A stretch of 64,000 nt of DNA, taken from positions 35,447 to 99,446 of the forward strand of contig NZ_JXQM01000017.1 in the NCBI RefSeq assembly GCF_000832065.1. Reading direction: 5' to 3'. The notes beneath the pieces were generated by a model. It did no database searches and was not told the origin of the DNA. It worked only from the letters and a program-made list of their open reading frames with translations. Of the stretch, positions 38,255 through 47,558 are shown one piece after another. The translations under genes and the position numbers were made by a program. Within the stretch, counting starts at the first letter, position 1, and each line of letters begins with the position of its first letter. This stretch comes from Nitrosospira sp. NpAV (GTDB lineage: Bacteria > Pseudomonadota > Gammaproteobacteria > Burkholderiales > Nitrosomonadaceae).

Positions 38255-39976
38255 CTACATCGTTCGATTGATAAGCGCACGAAGCTCGCTGAGGGGGCGG
38301 CTATTGAGTACATCTTGTTTTTCCAGCCAGCCACGGCGTGCCTGACCAATGCCGAAACGCAGGTTGTCGAACTCAAAAGTACTGTGTGCGCCGGAATTGA
38401 TACTGACCAGTACTCCCTCTTCCTTGGCCATCTGGCAATAGATGTCGAGCAGGTCAAGACGGCCGGGCTGGGAGTTGAGTTCGAGGAAACAACCTCGGCG
38501 TCCGGCTTCACGAATGATGCGCGGCATATCGATGTCGCAGGGTGCGCGTTCCTGGATAATCCGTCCGGTGGGATGCGCAAGCATGGTGAAGTGAGGATGT
38601 GCCATGGCGCGCAAGATGCGTTCTGTTTGCCTGGTTCGCGAAAGCCCGAATTTGCTGTGCACCGCTCCCACAACCAGGTCGAGTTGCGCAAGGGCGTGAT
38701 CTGGCAGGTCGAGGCTGCCATCTTCCAGGATATCCACCTCTATCCCCTTGAGCAAAGTAATGCCTTCCAGCTCTTCGTTAAGTATTTCGATTTCCCTGCA
38801 CTGACGCGCCAAGCGTTGCGGGTCGAGACCGCGAGCGATGGCAAGGCTGCGCGAATGATCTGTAATGGCAAGATATTCCAGACCCAGCGACTGGCCGGCA
38901 AGCGCCATTTCGCGCAGCGTGTTGTGACCGTTGGCAAATTTGGTGTGGACATGCAGGTCGCCCCGCAGATCGCCGAGCTCCACCAGTCGTGGCAGAGATC
39001 CAATACGCGCCAACGCAATCTCACCCCGGTTTTCACGCAACTCCGGCGGAATATAGGACAGGCCGACAGCATGATAGACCGACTCCTCGCTTTCACCCGC
39101 GATACGGGTTTTTCCCCGATATACGCCATATTCGTTGATTTTTAATCCGTGTTTCTGGGCAATCTGCCGGACGGCAATATTATGGGCCTTGGAGCCGGTA
39201 AAGTAGTGCAGGGCGGCGCCGTAACTTTCTTCGGTTACCACGCGCAAATCGACCTGAATACCGCATTTGAGAATAACGCTGGCACGTGTGGCGCCAACCA
39301 GCAGCGTTTCGGCAACCTCGTCATAGGCAATGAAATGCTGCATGACAGTGCTATCCGGCGTTGCCGCAACAATGATATCCAGATCGCCAACGGTCTCGCG
39401 CATCCGCCTGAAACTGCCGGCGACCGTGACTCGCATTACGCCAGGCACTCCCGCCAGGAACGATCGTAGCGCATCGGCATATTGTGCCGCTACCGCCAGC
39501 TTGGGACGTACCTGATCGGCGTGTGTTTCCACTGCCTGGAGGATATTCAGTTCGGTCTTTTCGCCGAAACCTGGCAGAACGCGAATGCGGCCGTCACGCG
39601 CGGCACAGTAGAGTTGCTCGACGGTCTGCACATCCAGATCGTGATAGAGATGCCTCACCCGCTTGGGACCCAGGCCGGGGACTTTCAAAAGCTCAGCAAC
39701 GGCGGCGGGAAGTTCCATGTGCAGGCGATCCAGTAAGCTGCAGCGGCCAGTGGCGACAATCTCCGTTATTTTGGCCGAAAGGTCGTGACCGATGCCTGGG
39801 AAGCGCGTCAGGTCCTCATTCCTTTCCATCAGTACGTAGGCTTCCGTCGAAAGCTCACCAATGATGCGCGCGGCATTACGGTAAGCACGTATGCGGAACG
39901 GATTCGCCCCCTGGATCTCAAGCAGGTTGGCAATCTCCTCGAAGATCGCGGCGATATCGGCATTATGGCGTGGCAT
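38255..39976 (-). CDS. polX: DNA polymerase/3'-5' exonuclease PolX
   Basis: The 573-residue protein has the bacterial PolX layout. A helix-hairpin-helix DNA-binding N-terminus (RFPGIGHDLSAKI, VPGLGPKRVRHLY) comes first. The family X nucleotidyltransferase domain follows, with GSFRRMRETVGDLDIIV (catalytic Asp pair). The C-terminal PHP domain supplies the 3'-5' exonuclease (GDLHVHTKFANG, ITDHSRS, GIEVDILEDGSLDL, SINSGAHS). It acts in base-excision and gap repair. An eight-base hairpin (38233-38240 with 38253-38260) spans its stop codon. It stands at the head of the stress gene neighbourhood, divergent from archease. Confidence 0.95.
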   Translation of the reverse strand: MPRHNADIAAIFEEIANLLEIQGANPFRIRAYRNAARIIGELSTEAYVLMERNEDLTRFPGIGHDLSAKITEIVATGRCSLLDRLHMELPAAVAELLKVPGLGPKRVRHLYHDLDVQTVEQLYCAARDGRIRVLPGFGEKTELNILQAVETHADQVRPKLAVAAQYADALRSFLAGVPGVMRVTVAGSFRRMRETVGDLDIIVAATPDSTVMQHFIAYDEVAETLLVGATRASVILKCGIQVDLRVVTEESYGAALHYFTGSKAHNIAVRQIAQKHGLKINEYGVYRGKTRIAGESEESVYHAVGLSYIPPELRENRGEIALARIGSLPRLVELGDLRGDLHVHTKFANGHNTLREMALAGQSLGLEYLAITDHSRSLAIARGLDPQRLARQCREIEILNEELEGITLLKGIEVDILEDGSLDLPDHALAQLDLVVGAVHSKFGLSRTRQTERILRAMAHPHFTMLAHPTGRIIQERAPCDIDMPRIIREAGRRGCFLELNSQPGRLDLLDIYCQMAKEEGVLVSINSGAHSTFEFDNLRFGIGQARRGWLEKQDVLNSRPLSELRALINRTM

Positions 39977-40196
39977 ACGTATTTTCCGGTCGATCTTTAT
40001 GTGCGCAGCCCTGCTGGCTGCTCAGTACGGAACGCGCTTTATGTTCTCCATTCAAAGTTTAGTATATGCCGGGAATCATTGGGCGATCCGGGGAAGGCGA
40101 CTCTGTCCGCGGCCATGCGGGACTCCGGCCAGCGAGTTTTACCAGAGTGACTATAATGAATCATGGCCCTGAATCGAGATAGAAGAGAATCCGCCT

Positions 40197-40613
40197 ATGC
40201 CAACCGAATCTCCGCGGTATTTCGAGCATGACGCCGACATAGGCATTGTCGGCCGCGGTTCAACTATCGAGCAAGCGTTCGAGACTGGAGCGCAAGCGGT
40301 ATTTGCCATTATCACCCATCTCGGCGCAGTGCAGCCGACCTCTACGGTAACGTTTGAGTTCGAAGAGGCCGACCTTGAATTCGCCTTTGTCACATGGCTG
40401 AATGTGTTGCTGGGTCGCTCACATGAATTGGACATGGTTTTCAGCCGCTTCCATGTGCAGCGCCATGGCAATTGGTGGCGCGCCGAGGCATCGGGCGAAA
40501 AATGGCGTGCCGGCCTGGAGCGCGGCGTCGAAGTAAAAGGCGCAACCCTGACCATGCTTTCGGTGAAACAAACAGGACCAGGATGGGAAGCGCGTTGCGT
40601 CGTGGACGTATGA
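40197..40613 (+). CDS. Archease
   Basis: Archease is the protein cofactor that speeds RtcB guanylylation and widens its nucleotide use. The 138-residue length is typical. The N-terminal YFEHDADIGIVGRG contains the metal-binding Asp residues, and the C-terminal GVEVKGATLTMLSV matches the family. It lies one base before rtcB, giving a two-gene operon, a common arrangement that supports both calls. Confidence 0.94.
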   Translation: MPTESPRYFEHDADIGIVGRGSTIEQAFETGAQAVFAIITHLGAVQPTSTVTFEFEEADLEFAFVTWLNVLLGRSHELDMVFSRFHVQRHGNWWRAEASGEKWRAGLERGVEVKGATLTMLSVKQTGPGWEARCVVDV

Positions 40614-40614
40614 G

Positions 40615-42042
40615 ATGAATCTAAACCAGTTGCACCCACTGCAGCCCTATCTTTGGAGCTTCCCGCGCCATCCCGGCGACAAGCGGGCGGAGGTGCTGCT
40701 TTACGGTACTGCGCCCTTGCTGGTCAGCATGGATGATAAAGTGCTGGAGCAAATTGCCAATGTCGCTTCTCTGCCTGGCCTGGCCGGTGCCGCCATGACC
40801 ATGCCGGATGCACATTGGGGTTACGGATTTCCCATAGGCGGTGTCGCCGCATTCGATGCCGAACAAGGCGGCGTAATTTCCGCCGGCGGGGTCGGCTTCG
40901 ATATTTCATGCGGCATACGCTGCTTGCGCAGTAATCTTGATTTGTATGACGCTACGCCAAGCCTTAAGGAGCTTGCGGATACCTTGTTCCGGACGATCCC
41001 CGCCGGCGTAGGGGAAGAGGGCGAAATAAAACTGAATCCGGCACAGCTCGATCAGGTACTTCAGGATGGCGCGCTCTGGGCGGTACGACAGGGTTATGGC
41101 AATGCCGCGGATCTTGAGTACATTGAAGAACGCGGCCGTGTTGCCGGCGCGATTCCGGATAACGTATCGGAGCTGGCGAAAAAGCGCCAGCGGGGCGAAA
41201 TGGGAACGCTTGGCTCGGGTAATCATTACCTTGAAGTCCAGGTGGTGGAGCGAATTCATGATGAAGCCGCCGCAGCGGCTTTCGGCCTGCGTGAGGGCGG
41301 AATCGTGATTTCGATACACTGTGGCTCGCGCGGTCTGGGGCATCAAATCGGCACTGATTATCTTATTTTGCTGGCCAAGGCGGCTGGTCGTCTCGGTATC
41401 CATTTGCCCAACCGGGAACTGGCTTGCGCGCCGATCGAATCCCCTGAAGGCCAGCAATATATCGGGGCGATGAATAGCGCGATCAATTGCGCACTCGCCA
41501 ATCGGCAGATTCTGACCCATCTGACGCGCACGGCCTTTGCCAAGATTTATCCCCATGCAACGCTTGAAACGTTATTCGATGTCTCGCACAACACCTGTAA
41601 GGTGGAAACGCACGAAATTGACGGTAAGCCCAGGCGGCTCCATGTGCACCGCAAAGGCGCGACGCGCGCATTCGGTCCGGGTCACCCCATGTTGCCCGAA
41701 CGCTACCGCGCGGCGGGGCAGCCGGTCGTCATCGGCGGTAGCATGGGTACCGGCTCATATATTCTTGCGGGCGCTAGCGGAAATCAGGCATTTGCCTCGT
41801 CAAGCCACGGCGCGGGCCGTGCCATGAGCCGCAACAAGGCATTGGCACGGTGGCACGGCCGCGAACTGATAAGCGAACTGGCGCAACAAGGCATCCTGAT
41901 TCGCTCGCGCTCGATGCGAGGCGTGGCGGAAGAAGCTCCCGGAGCATACAAGGATGTCGACCTGGTTGCAGAAGTGACAGAACAAGCGGGGCTGGCACGC
42001 CGGGTTGCTTTCCTCCGACCGAAAGTATGTGTTAAAGGGTAG
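40615..42042 (+). CDS. rtcB: RNA-splicing ligase RtcB
   Basis: RtcB joins RNA 2',3'-cyclic-phosphate and 5'-OH ends using GTP and manganese. The 475-residue protein has the metal and guanylate sites: GGVGFDISCGIR, LGSGNHYLEVQ, ISIHCGSRGLGHQIG, GSMGTGSYI and the nucleotidyl-His motif SSHGAGRAMSR. MPDAHWGYGFPIGG near residue 63 is also a family mark. In bacteria without the RtcA/RtcR system it is thought to repair RNA cut by toxins or stress. It follows archease by one base. No rtcR-type activator is nearby. Confidence 0.96.
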   Translation: MNLNQLHPLQPYLWSFPRHPGDKRAEVLLYGTAPLLVSMDDKVLEQIANVASLPGLAGAAMTMPDAHWGYGFPIGGVAAFDAEQGGVISAGGVGFDISCGIRCLRSNLDLYDATPSLKELADTLFRTIPAGVGEEGEIKLNPAQLDQVLQDGALWAVRQGYGNAADLEYIEERGRVAGAIPDNVSELAKKRQRGEMGTLGSGNHYLEVQVVERIHDEAAAAAFGLREGGIVISIHCGSRGLGHQIGTDYLILLAKAAGRLGIHLPNRELACAPIESPEGQQYIGAMNSAINCALANRQILTHLTRTAFAKIYPHATLETLFDVSHNTCKVETHEIDGKPRRLHVHRKGATRAFGPGHPMLPERYRAAGQPVVIGGSMGTGSYILAGASGNQAFASSSHGAGRAMSRNKALARWHGRELISELAQQGILIRSRSMRGVAEEAPGAYKDVDLVAEVTEQAGLARRVAFLRPKVCVKG

Positions 42043-42170
42043 CTCAAGGTCCGGCAGAGGCCCTCGTTCCGGCCGTATGGTCTGCGAAGGCTTTTCTCGT
42101 TATTGGACTTTTCTTTATGGAGAGTTTGCCCGAGGGGCCGGATCCAGAAATTTACCATCAGGAGATATCC

Positions 42171-42611
42171 ATGTATCAACATATTCTCGTACCCATTGAC
42201 GGCAGCGCGACCGCCGACCGCGCGCTGCAGGAAGCCATCAGGCTCGCCAGGGCACAAAGCGCACAGTTGGAACTGGTGTATGTAGTGGAGGATCTGCGCC
42301 TGCTGGACAGCGATAGTTACATCAACTACGCTGGAATGCAGGAAACACTGAGAAGCAATGGCAAGAAAATACTGGCATGCGCACAAATGGTGGTGCAGCT
42401 GGCAGGTATGGCTGCGGAAATGAATCTGCTGGAAGCACAAGGTGAACGTATCGCCAGTGTAATCGTGGAAGAAGCCGAACGCTGGCCGGCCGATCTGATC
42501 GTAATTGGCACCCACGGCCGTTCCGGTTTCAGCCGTGTTCTGTTCGGGAGTGTTGCCGAAGGAGTGGTTCGTACGGCGCACGTCCCCGTGCTACTGATTC
42601 GGGGTGCCTAG
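42171..42611 (+). CDS. Universal stress protein (UspA family)
   Basis: A 146-residue single-domain Usp. The ATP-binding pattern G-x2-G-x9-G-S is present in [20 protein letters not shown], and the N-terminal [18 protein letters not shown] carries the Asp that contacts adenine. The start at 42171 has AGGAGATATCC ahead; the longer frame to 42117 lacks similarity. Members with the ATP motif bind ATP and respond to energy or oxygen stress. It lies 128 bases after rtcB. Confidence 0.93.
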   Translation: MYQHILVPIDGSATADRALQEAIRLARAQSAQLELVYVVEDLRLLDSDSYINYAGMQETLRSNGKKILACAQMVVQLAGMAAEMNLLEAQGERIASVIVEEAERWPADLIVIGTHGRSGFSRVLFGSVAEGVVRTAHVPVLLIRGA

Positions 42612-42874
42612 CTGCTGCCTGCAAAGGCCGTGTAGAAGCATCGGAAGCCACTCTTCCATATTCCGCCGCTTCCTCCATCCATAGCACCATTATCCACTTT
42701 CAAAAATCGTCAGAATCCAATCCGATCCAGCTGCATTTCCGCCTCGGTTCCTTAAGTTCCACGGATTCCCCGGTGACCTGGGTCAACATCGGCCTCAAGC
42801 ATCGTCTATTATGAAACCATGCCGTCCCACTTTACATGAACGGTACAACATAAATCATCAGGAGGAAACACGTC

Positions 42875-43435
42875 ATGAAATTCCTGCTGCAAATCACTGC
42901 GCGTGATGTGCCACATTCTGAAGCACTGGAAAGCCACATCCGGCAAAAAGCGGAAAAACTCGAGACGTTCTATCCGCACATCATGGGATGCCGGGTGGTA
43001 GTCGAAGTTCCACACAAACATAAACATCAGGGACGCATGTTCAACGTGCGTCTCGATATTACCGTGCCGGGCAAAGAGCTGGTAGTCAACCGCGAGGCGG
43101 ATGAGGATGTGTACGTCGCGCTGCGCGACGCCTTCGATGCCGCAAGGCGCCAGCTTGAGGACTACGGGCACCGTCAGCGCGGGGATGTCAAGGCACACGC
43201 ACCAGTCATACGTGGCAAGGTGGTGCGCCTGATTGCCGAGGAAGGATATGGTTTCATCGAGACGCCCAACGGGGAGGAATTATATTTTCACCGGGATAAC
43301 CTCGCTGAAAATAACTTTGACAAACTGGAAGCCGGCAGCGAGGTAAAGTTCCTGGAAGATATCGGCAGCGAGGGTTTTCAGGCAAAACGCGTGAGCGCCG
43401 GCAAGCATCACCCTTCGGAAGGAGAAGAAGGCTAG
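42875..43435 (+). CDS. Ribosome hibernation factor (HPF/RaiA) fused to a cold-shock domain
   Basis: The 186-residue protein joins an HPF/YfiA-type beta-alpha-beta domain (residues 1-105; MKFLLQITARDVPHSEALE, then ADEDVYVALRDAFDAARRQLEDY) to a C-terminal cold-shock OB-fold (residues 110-180). The OB part carries RNA-binding motifs GYGFIETP and LYFHRDNL. The first half should occupy the ribosome decoding channel under starvation; the second may contact rRNA or mRNA. An AGGAGG site precedes the ATG. The long HPF dimerisation tail is absent and the cold-shock part takes its place. Confidence 0.92.
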   Translation: MKFLLQITARDVPHSEALESHIRQKAEKLETFYPHIMGCRVVVEVPHKHKHQGRMFNVRLDITVPGKELVVNREADEDVYVALRDAFDAARRQLEDYGHRQRGDVKAHAPVIRGKVVRLIAEEGYGFIETPNGEELYFHRDNLAENNFDKLEAGSEVKFLEDIGSEGFQAKRVSAGKHHPSEGEEG

Positions 43436-43547
43436 GGAACGCCAGGCGCGCGGTGTTCAGTTTCGTATTCCCTGCCAGTTCGATGGACGCGCGGCTGATC
43501 AAGCGCTACCCGGACCGGATTACGGGGCCAGATGGATACTGTTTTTT

Positions 43548-44147
43548 ATGGATAACGATGGATTGATAATGGGCAAGCTTGCTGCTGGCGATGCCCTGAT
43601 TCTCGTGGATGTACAGAATGATTTTCTTCCCGGTGGCAGCCTTCCCGTACCGGACGGGAACGAGATCATACCGGTGCTCAATCGTTATGTCGCCCTTTTT
43701 CATGCCCATGGGTTGCCCATTTTTGCCACGCGGGATTGGCATCCATCAGACCACTGCTCCTTCCTGCAACAAGGGGGACCGTGGCCGCCGCATTGCGTAG
43801 CGGCAACGCCGGGTGCGGCATTCCCTGCGAGCCTTGAACTGCCTTCCGACATACACATCGTTTCCAAGGCTTCCACACCGGAAAAGGATGCCTATTCCGG
43901 CTTCACGGATACTGAGCTCGATGCATTATTGCGGTCCTGCGGTGCTCATCGCGTATTTATCGGTGGCATCTCCGCCGAGTATTGCGTGCTCAATACCGTG
44001 AAGGATGCCTTGCGTTATCATTACGCCGTCTATGTGCTCAAAGATGCGATACGTGCAATGCACGTGAGCTTGAATCACGGCCGCACGCTCGAGGAAATGA
44101 GGCGTCTTGGCGCGACACCCATCCGCTTCGAGGCGCTCGTGGCATGA
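43548..44147 (+). CDS. pncA: Nicotinamidase
   Basis: It converts nicotinamide to nicotinate for NAD salvage. The catalytic triad is visible: Asp in LVDVQNDFLPGG, Lys in SKASTPEKDAYSGF and Cys in ISAEYCVLNT. The metal site DWHPSDH is also present. Length (199 residues) is normal. The start may be 43548 or the ATG at 43569; neither has a strong ribosome site. It overlaps pncB by four bases (ATGA), so the two salvage steps are translated together. Confidence 0.94.
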   Translation: MDNDGLIMGKLAAGDALILVDVQNDFLPGGSLPVPDGNEIIPVLNRYVALFHAHGLPIFATRDWHPSDHCSFLQQGGPWPPHCVAATPGAAFPASLELPSDIHIVSKASTPEKDAYSGFTDTELDALLRSCGAHRVFIGGISAEYCVLNTVKDALRYHYAVYVLKDAIRAMHVSLNHGRTLEEMRRLGATPIRFEALVA

Positions 44148-45493
44148 ACCCGCTTTCCAGTCCTCTTTTGACGGATCACTATCAGTTCATGATGCTGGAA
44201 GGGTATCTCGAGCAAGGCATGGAAGCATGCGCGGTATTTGAGTTTTTCGTTCGCAAATTGCCGCCAGGGCGAAATTTCATGGTTGCGGCCGGCTTGGAAC
44301 AAGCTCTCGATTATCTCGAAAACCTGAAATTTTCGCCGGAAGAGTTGGCTTGGCTCGCACCACGTTTCCCATCTTCTGTCATCGCATACCTGGAACAATT
44401 CCGTTTCAACGGCGACGTTCATGCCATGCCGGAAGGTACTATATTTTTTCCGGATCAGCCTATCCTGCGGATAACCGCCTCGTTGCCAGAAGCCCAATTA
44501 GTCGAATCACGGATCATGAATCTGCTGCATTTCGAAACATTGATTGCCTCCAAGGCGGCTCGTACGGTAATGGTGGCGCCTGACAAATTACTGGTGGATT
44601 TCGGCATGCGCCGCGCACACGGGGCGGAGGCCGGGCTGCTTGCGGCGCGGGCGAGTTATCTGGCGGGATTCTCCGGCACCGCGACCGTGCTGGCCGGAAC
44701 CATGTATGATATTCCGTTGTTCGGCACCATGGCCCACTCCTACATCCAGGCGCATGAGGACGAGGCCACCGCATTTGAGCATTTCGCACGCTGCCATCCC
44801 GATAGTGCGGTTCTATTGATCGATACCTATGATACGGAAGCCGCTGCAATCAAGGTCGTTACCTTGGCCCGCAGGCTTCGCGCGGAAGATATTCGCATCA
44901 AGGGGGTGCGGCTGGATAGCGGCGATCTCGCGGCACATGCCCGGTGCGTGCGCCAGATACTCGATGAAGGCGGAATGGAAAAGACGACTATTTTTGCCAG
45001 CGGCAATTTGGATGAATACCGGCTGCGCGAGATATTGTCGTCCGGCGCGCCAATAGATGGTTTTGGGGTGGGAACCGCGCTAGACGTCTCAAGCGATGCG
45101 CCCTCGCTGGATTGTGCCTACAAGCTCCAGGAGTATGCGGGTAAGCCACGCCGCAAACGCTCTGAGGGCAAAGCCACCTGGCCGGGAAGAAAGCAAGTGT
45201 ATCGCAGCATCGGCGCGGATGGCAGGATGGCTGGCGATATTGTGGCATTGGAGGAAAATGATCTTCATGATGGTCAACCGCTCCTTATTCCCATTATGCG
45301 GGCGGGCCGGCGCATTCGGGCAGATGCTACGCTGGAGCAGATGCGTCAACGCACGCTGGCGGGGTATGCACAACTACCGGAAGCAATGACCGTGCTTGAG
45401 TTGGTTCCGCCTTACCCTGTAGTCATTTCCCCTGCGTTGCAGGCCCTGGCCAACCAACTGGATGCCGAGCGTGCGCGTTGCACAGACAAATAA
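44144..45493 (+). CDS. pncB: Nicotinate phosphoribosyltransferase
   Basis: It makes nicotinate mononucleotide from nicotinate and PRPP, the next step after PncA. The 449-residue protein begins MNPLSSPLLTDHYQFMM, and has FFVRKLPPGRNFMVAAG, DFGMRRAHGAEAG, GTMAHSYIQAHEDE (with the catalytic His), KGVRLDSGDL and FGVGTALDVSSDAPSLD. The start at 44144 sits in the pncA stop overlap; the upstream extension to 43982 is pncA in another frame. It is followed after 107 bases by an ADP-ribosylglycohydrolase-like gene, so the local theme is NAD turnover. Confidence 0.95.
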   Translation: MNPLSSPLLTDHYQFMMLEGYLEQGMEACAVFEFFVRKLPPGRNFMVAAGLEQALDYLENLKFSPEELAWLAPRFPSSVIAYLEQFRFNGDVHAMPEGTIFFPDQPILRITASLPEAQLVESRIMNLLHFETLIASKAARTVMVAPDKLLVDFGMRRAHGAEAGLLAARASYLAGFSGTATVLAGTMYDIPLFGTMAHSYIQAHEDEATAFEHFARCHPDSAVLLIDTYDTEAAAIKVVTLARRLRAEDIRIKGVRLDSGDLAAHARCVRQILDEGGMEKTTIFASGNLDEYRLREILSSGAPIDGFGVGTALDVSSDAPSLDCAYKLQEYAGKPRRKRSEGKATWPGRKQVYRSIGADGRMAGDIVALEENDLHDGQPLLIPIMRAGRRIRADATLEQMRQRTLAGYAQLPEAMTVLELVPPYPVVISPALQALANQLDAERARCTDK

Positions 45494-45600
45494 AGGGCAC
45501 GTATAGTCTAGGGCTGTCGTAGCTACCGGATTGCTTCCGCCGTATCGCTTGAACTGATTATGCATATTGACGTCTATATTTTTCCGAGAACAGTAGCTTT

Positions 45601-46887
45601 ATGGATCCAAGTCCGATGAATCACCATGCAGATACAGTGGAGTCTCGTGGAAGACGCATGCGGAATGCGCTATGGGGGTTATTTATAGGCGATGCGCTGG
45701 CAATGCCAGCGCATTGGTTTTATAGCCTGAAAAATATCCGGCAGCACTTTGACGGTGGCATTCGAGGATACGAGCCACCACCACATCCACACCCTGAAAG
45801 CTTCATGGTGGGCATGACGTACCACCCGGATGTTGAAACCGCAAATCGCCTTGGCCGCCGCTATGACATTCTTCACGCGCACGCCCGTTTCTATGAGACC
45901 AGCTATAGTGATCTTGCCATCCAGTCTATGGAACGGGAGAGCGAGCACGGCAATCAGGTTCCCCGGCTGACGGATCGCTTCCATTACCATCATGGATTAG
46001 CCGCCGGGGAGAATACGCTGGGTGCCCATCTGGTCCGCGTGCTATTGCGTTCGGTGATACGCATGGGCCGCTATGATCCACAAGACTTTCTGGAAGCGTT
46101 TGTAAAGCATCTCACCACGCCCGGCGAAAACCGGGATCCTTATACGGAAATCTATCTTCGACGCTGGTTCGAGAATTATTCCCGAGGTTTGCCGCCTCAT
46201 GCATGTGCCGAGCTGCAACGCAATGTATGGTCCATCGGCTCGCATGGCGGGGTAGTACGTCCCCTGGTTCTCGCCATGCTGGTCGATAGTGCCTATCAGG
46301 GGCTTGGATTCGCCATCGAGCATCAGTGCCTCACTCACAGATCGGAAAATGTAGGGAGTGCGCTGGGTATTCTGGTTCCCCTGTTGAATTCACTGATGAA
46401 GGGCGCCGATCCTGTTGCGGCGATTTCTTCGTATGCCAAATCCATACGAGTGCCTCAGGTAACCGGTGAGGAACTCTTCGCCGCCTATCGCGAGCATGGG
46501 GGTCCCGGCAATATCCCGAAGAATGAGATGTGGCAGCTTCACGTGAAACTTGCTGATACACCTTATGAGATGGTCCAGTTAGCCCGGCAACATACCGAGC
46601 CCGAAGTAGTCCGTCATTTCCTTGCTACCGCGTGCTACCCGGAGCATGGCCTGCCGCTGCTTCTGTACCTCTTCATGAAGCATGATCTCGGCGTCGAGGC
46701 GTCTCTTCTGGCAAATGCCAACGCTGGCGGAGATAATGTGCATAGAGGCATGATCATGGGATTGATTGCCGGTGCGTCCCACGATGATTTACCCAACCAC
46801 CTGATTGAGGGATTGATGGATCAGGCGGAATTGAAAATAGAGATCGACGCATTCGTGGATATTGCAGTGCGTGGAGATGCCATTTGA
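45601..46887 (+). CDS. ADP-ribosylglycohydrolase-family protein, atypical metal site
   Basis: The 428-residue all-helical protein has the family opening MRNALWGLFIGDALAMPAHW and a later NANAGGDNVHRGMIMGLIAGA in place of the usual GGDTDT metal motif. The TDDT-type motif after the first helix is also not evident (SFMVGMTYHPD). The fold is convincing but the di-metal ligands appear changed, so true ADP-ribose hydrolase activity is doubtful. Following pncA and pncB, it may act on an NAD-derived compound. No DraT or other ADP-ribosyltransferase is visible in the window. Confidence 0.85.
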   Translation: MDPSPMNHHADTVESRGRRMRNALWGLFIGDALAMPAHWFYSLKNIRQHFDGGIRGYEPPPHPHPESFMVGMTYHPDVETANRLGRRYDILHAHARFYETSYSDLAIQSMERESEHGNQVPRLTDRFHYHHGLAAGENTLGAHLVRVLLRSVIRMGRYDPQDFLEAFVKHLTTPGENRDPYTEIYLRRWFENYSRGLPPHACAELQRNVWSIGSHGGVVRPLVLAMLVDSAYQGLGFAIEHQCLTHRSENVGSALGILVPLLNSLMKGADPVAAISSYAKSIRVPQVTGEELFAAYREHGGPGNIPKNEMWQLHVKLADTPYEMVQLARQHTEPEVVRHFLATACYPEHGLPLLLYLFMKHDLGVEASLLANANAGGDNVHRGMIMGLIAGASHDDLPNHLIEGLMDQAELKIEIDAFVDIAVRGDAI

Positions 46888-47057
46888 GATTGGATATTTT
46901 TCAGGCATGCCGTGATTTCGCCACCAGATCCCGGAGTCCCGAATATTGAGGGTATGGTTTTTCTGAATGTGTAATCGGAGTACGTGTTGGCGGCATTTGA
47001 GCCGCCGTCATTGATGGAGTCCCTGTTGCCAAACCCCCGGGTATCCAGATTCCCTGT

Positions 47058-47558
47058 CTACTCGTAACGTAAAAAATCCTCCGCCAGTTCGTCGGCACCA
47101 TGGCGTCTGATCAGTGCTTCGATCTCCGCAAGCAAGGCATCGTCTTCATCCTCCTCTAATACACCCTCGCCGACCAGTCGGGCAGGCAGGCCGGATACAA
47201 TGGCTTCCCTTACCGCTTCAAGTGTGGGCGGGTCTTCCCGGTTCTCATCGTCCAACACCGCCTCAATCACCCGGGAAAGCGGTTCGCTGGCGGTGTTCTG
47301 CGCAAAATCGATGGCCAGAGCGGTTTCACCAAATTCCTCGATCAATGAATCCAGTTCGTCGAGCAACGATGCGTCAATATCAAAGTGGTGCAGTCGCTCC
47401 ACCTCATTGAATTCAGCAGGCAGCAGACCAGCGATAAAAGTGCGCACCGCAGCAAGTGTTATGGGCTGCTCGGCATCCGGATCATTAACCCGGCTTTCGA
47501 TGAGTGCCGACAGGTTGGGACTGACGCGGTTGGCGATATCAACAGGATTACGGATCAT
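47058..47558 (-). CDS. Acidic hypothetical protein with internal duplication
   Basis: The 166-residue, strongly acidic, helix-rich protein is made of two similar halves. PITLAAVRTFIAGLLP ... LDELDSLIEEFGETALAIDF (about residues 38-95) parallels PTLEAVREAIVSGLP ... LAEIEALIRRHGADELAEDF (about 112-163). No signal peptide, membrane segment or catalytic motif is visible. I do not recognise the family. Low Cys content and acidity suggest a soluble cytoplasmic protein. It converges with the preceding ADP-ribosylglycohydrolase-like gene. Confidence 0.75.
   Translation of the reverse strand: MIRNPVDIANRVSPNLSALIESRVNDPDAEQPITLAAVRTFIAGLLPAEFNEVERLHHFDIDASLLDELDSLIEEFGETALAIDFAQNTASEPLSRVIEAVLDDENREDPPTLEAVREAIVSGLPARLVGEGVLEEDEDDALLAEIEALIRRHGADELAEDFLRYE

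Noticed and set aside
38071..38721. Minus-strand frame overlapping the end of polX
   Set aside because: Different frame over coding DNA of PolX, whose motifs are unbroken; the predicted peptide looks random.
40000..40196. Possible FNR-type site (TTGAT-N4-ATCAA) upstream of archease
   Set aside because: No sequence close to the consensus was found, so control of the stress cluster by an Fnr/Anr protein is not supported here.
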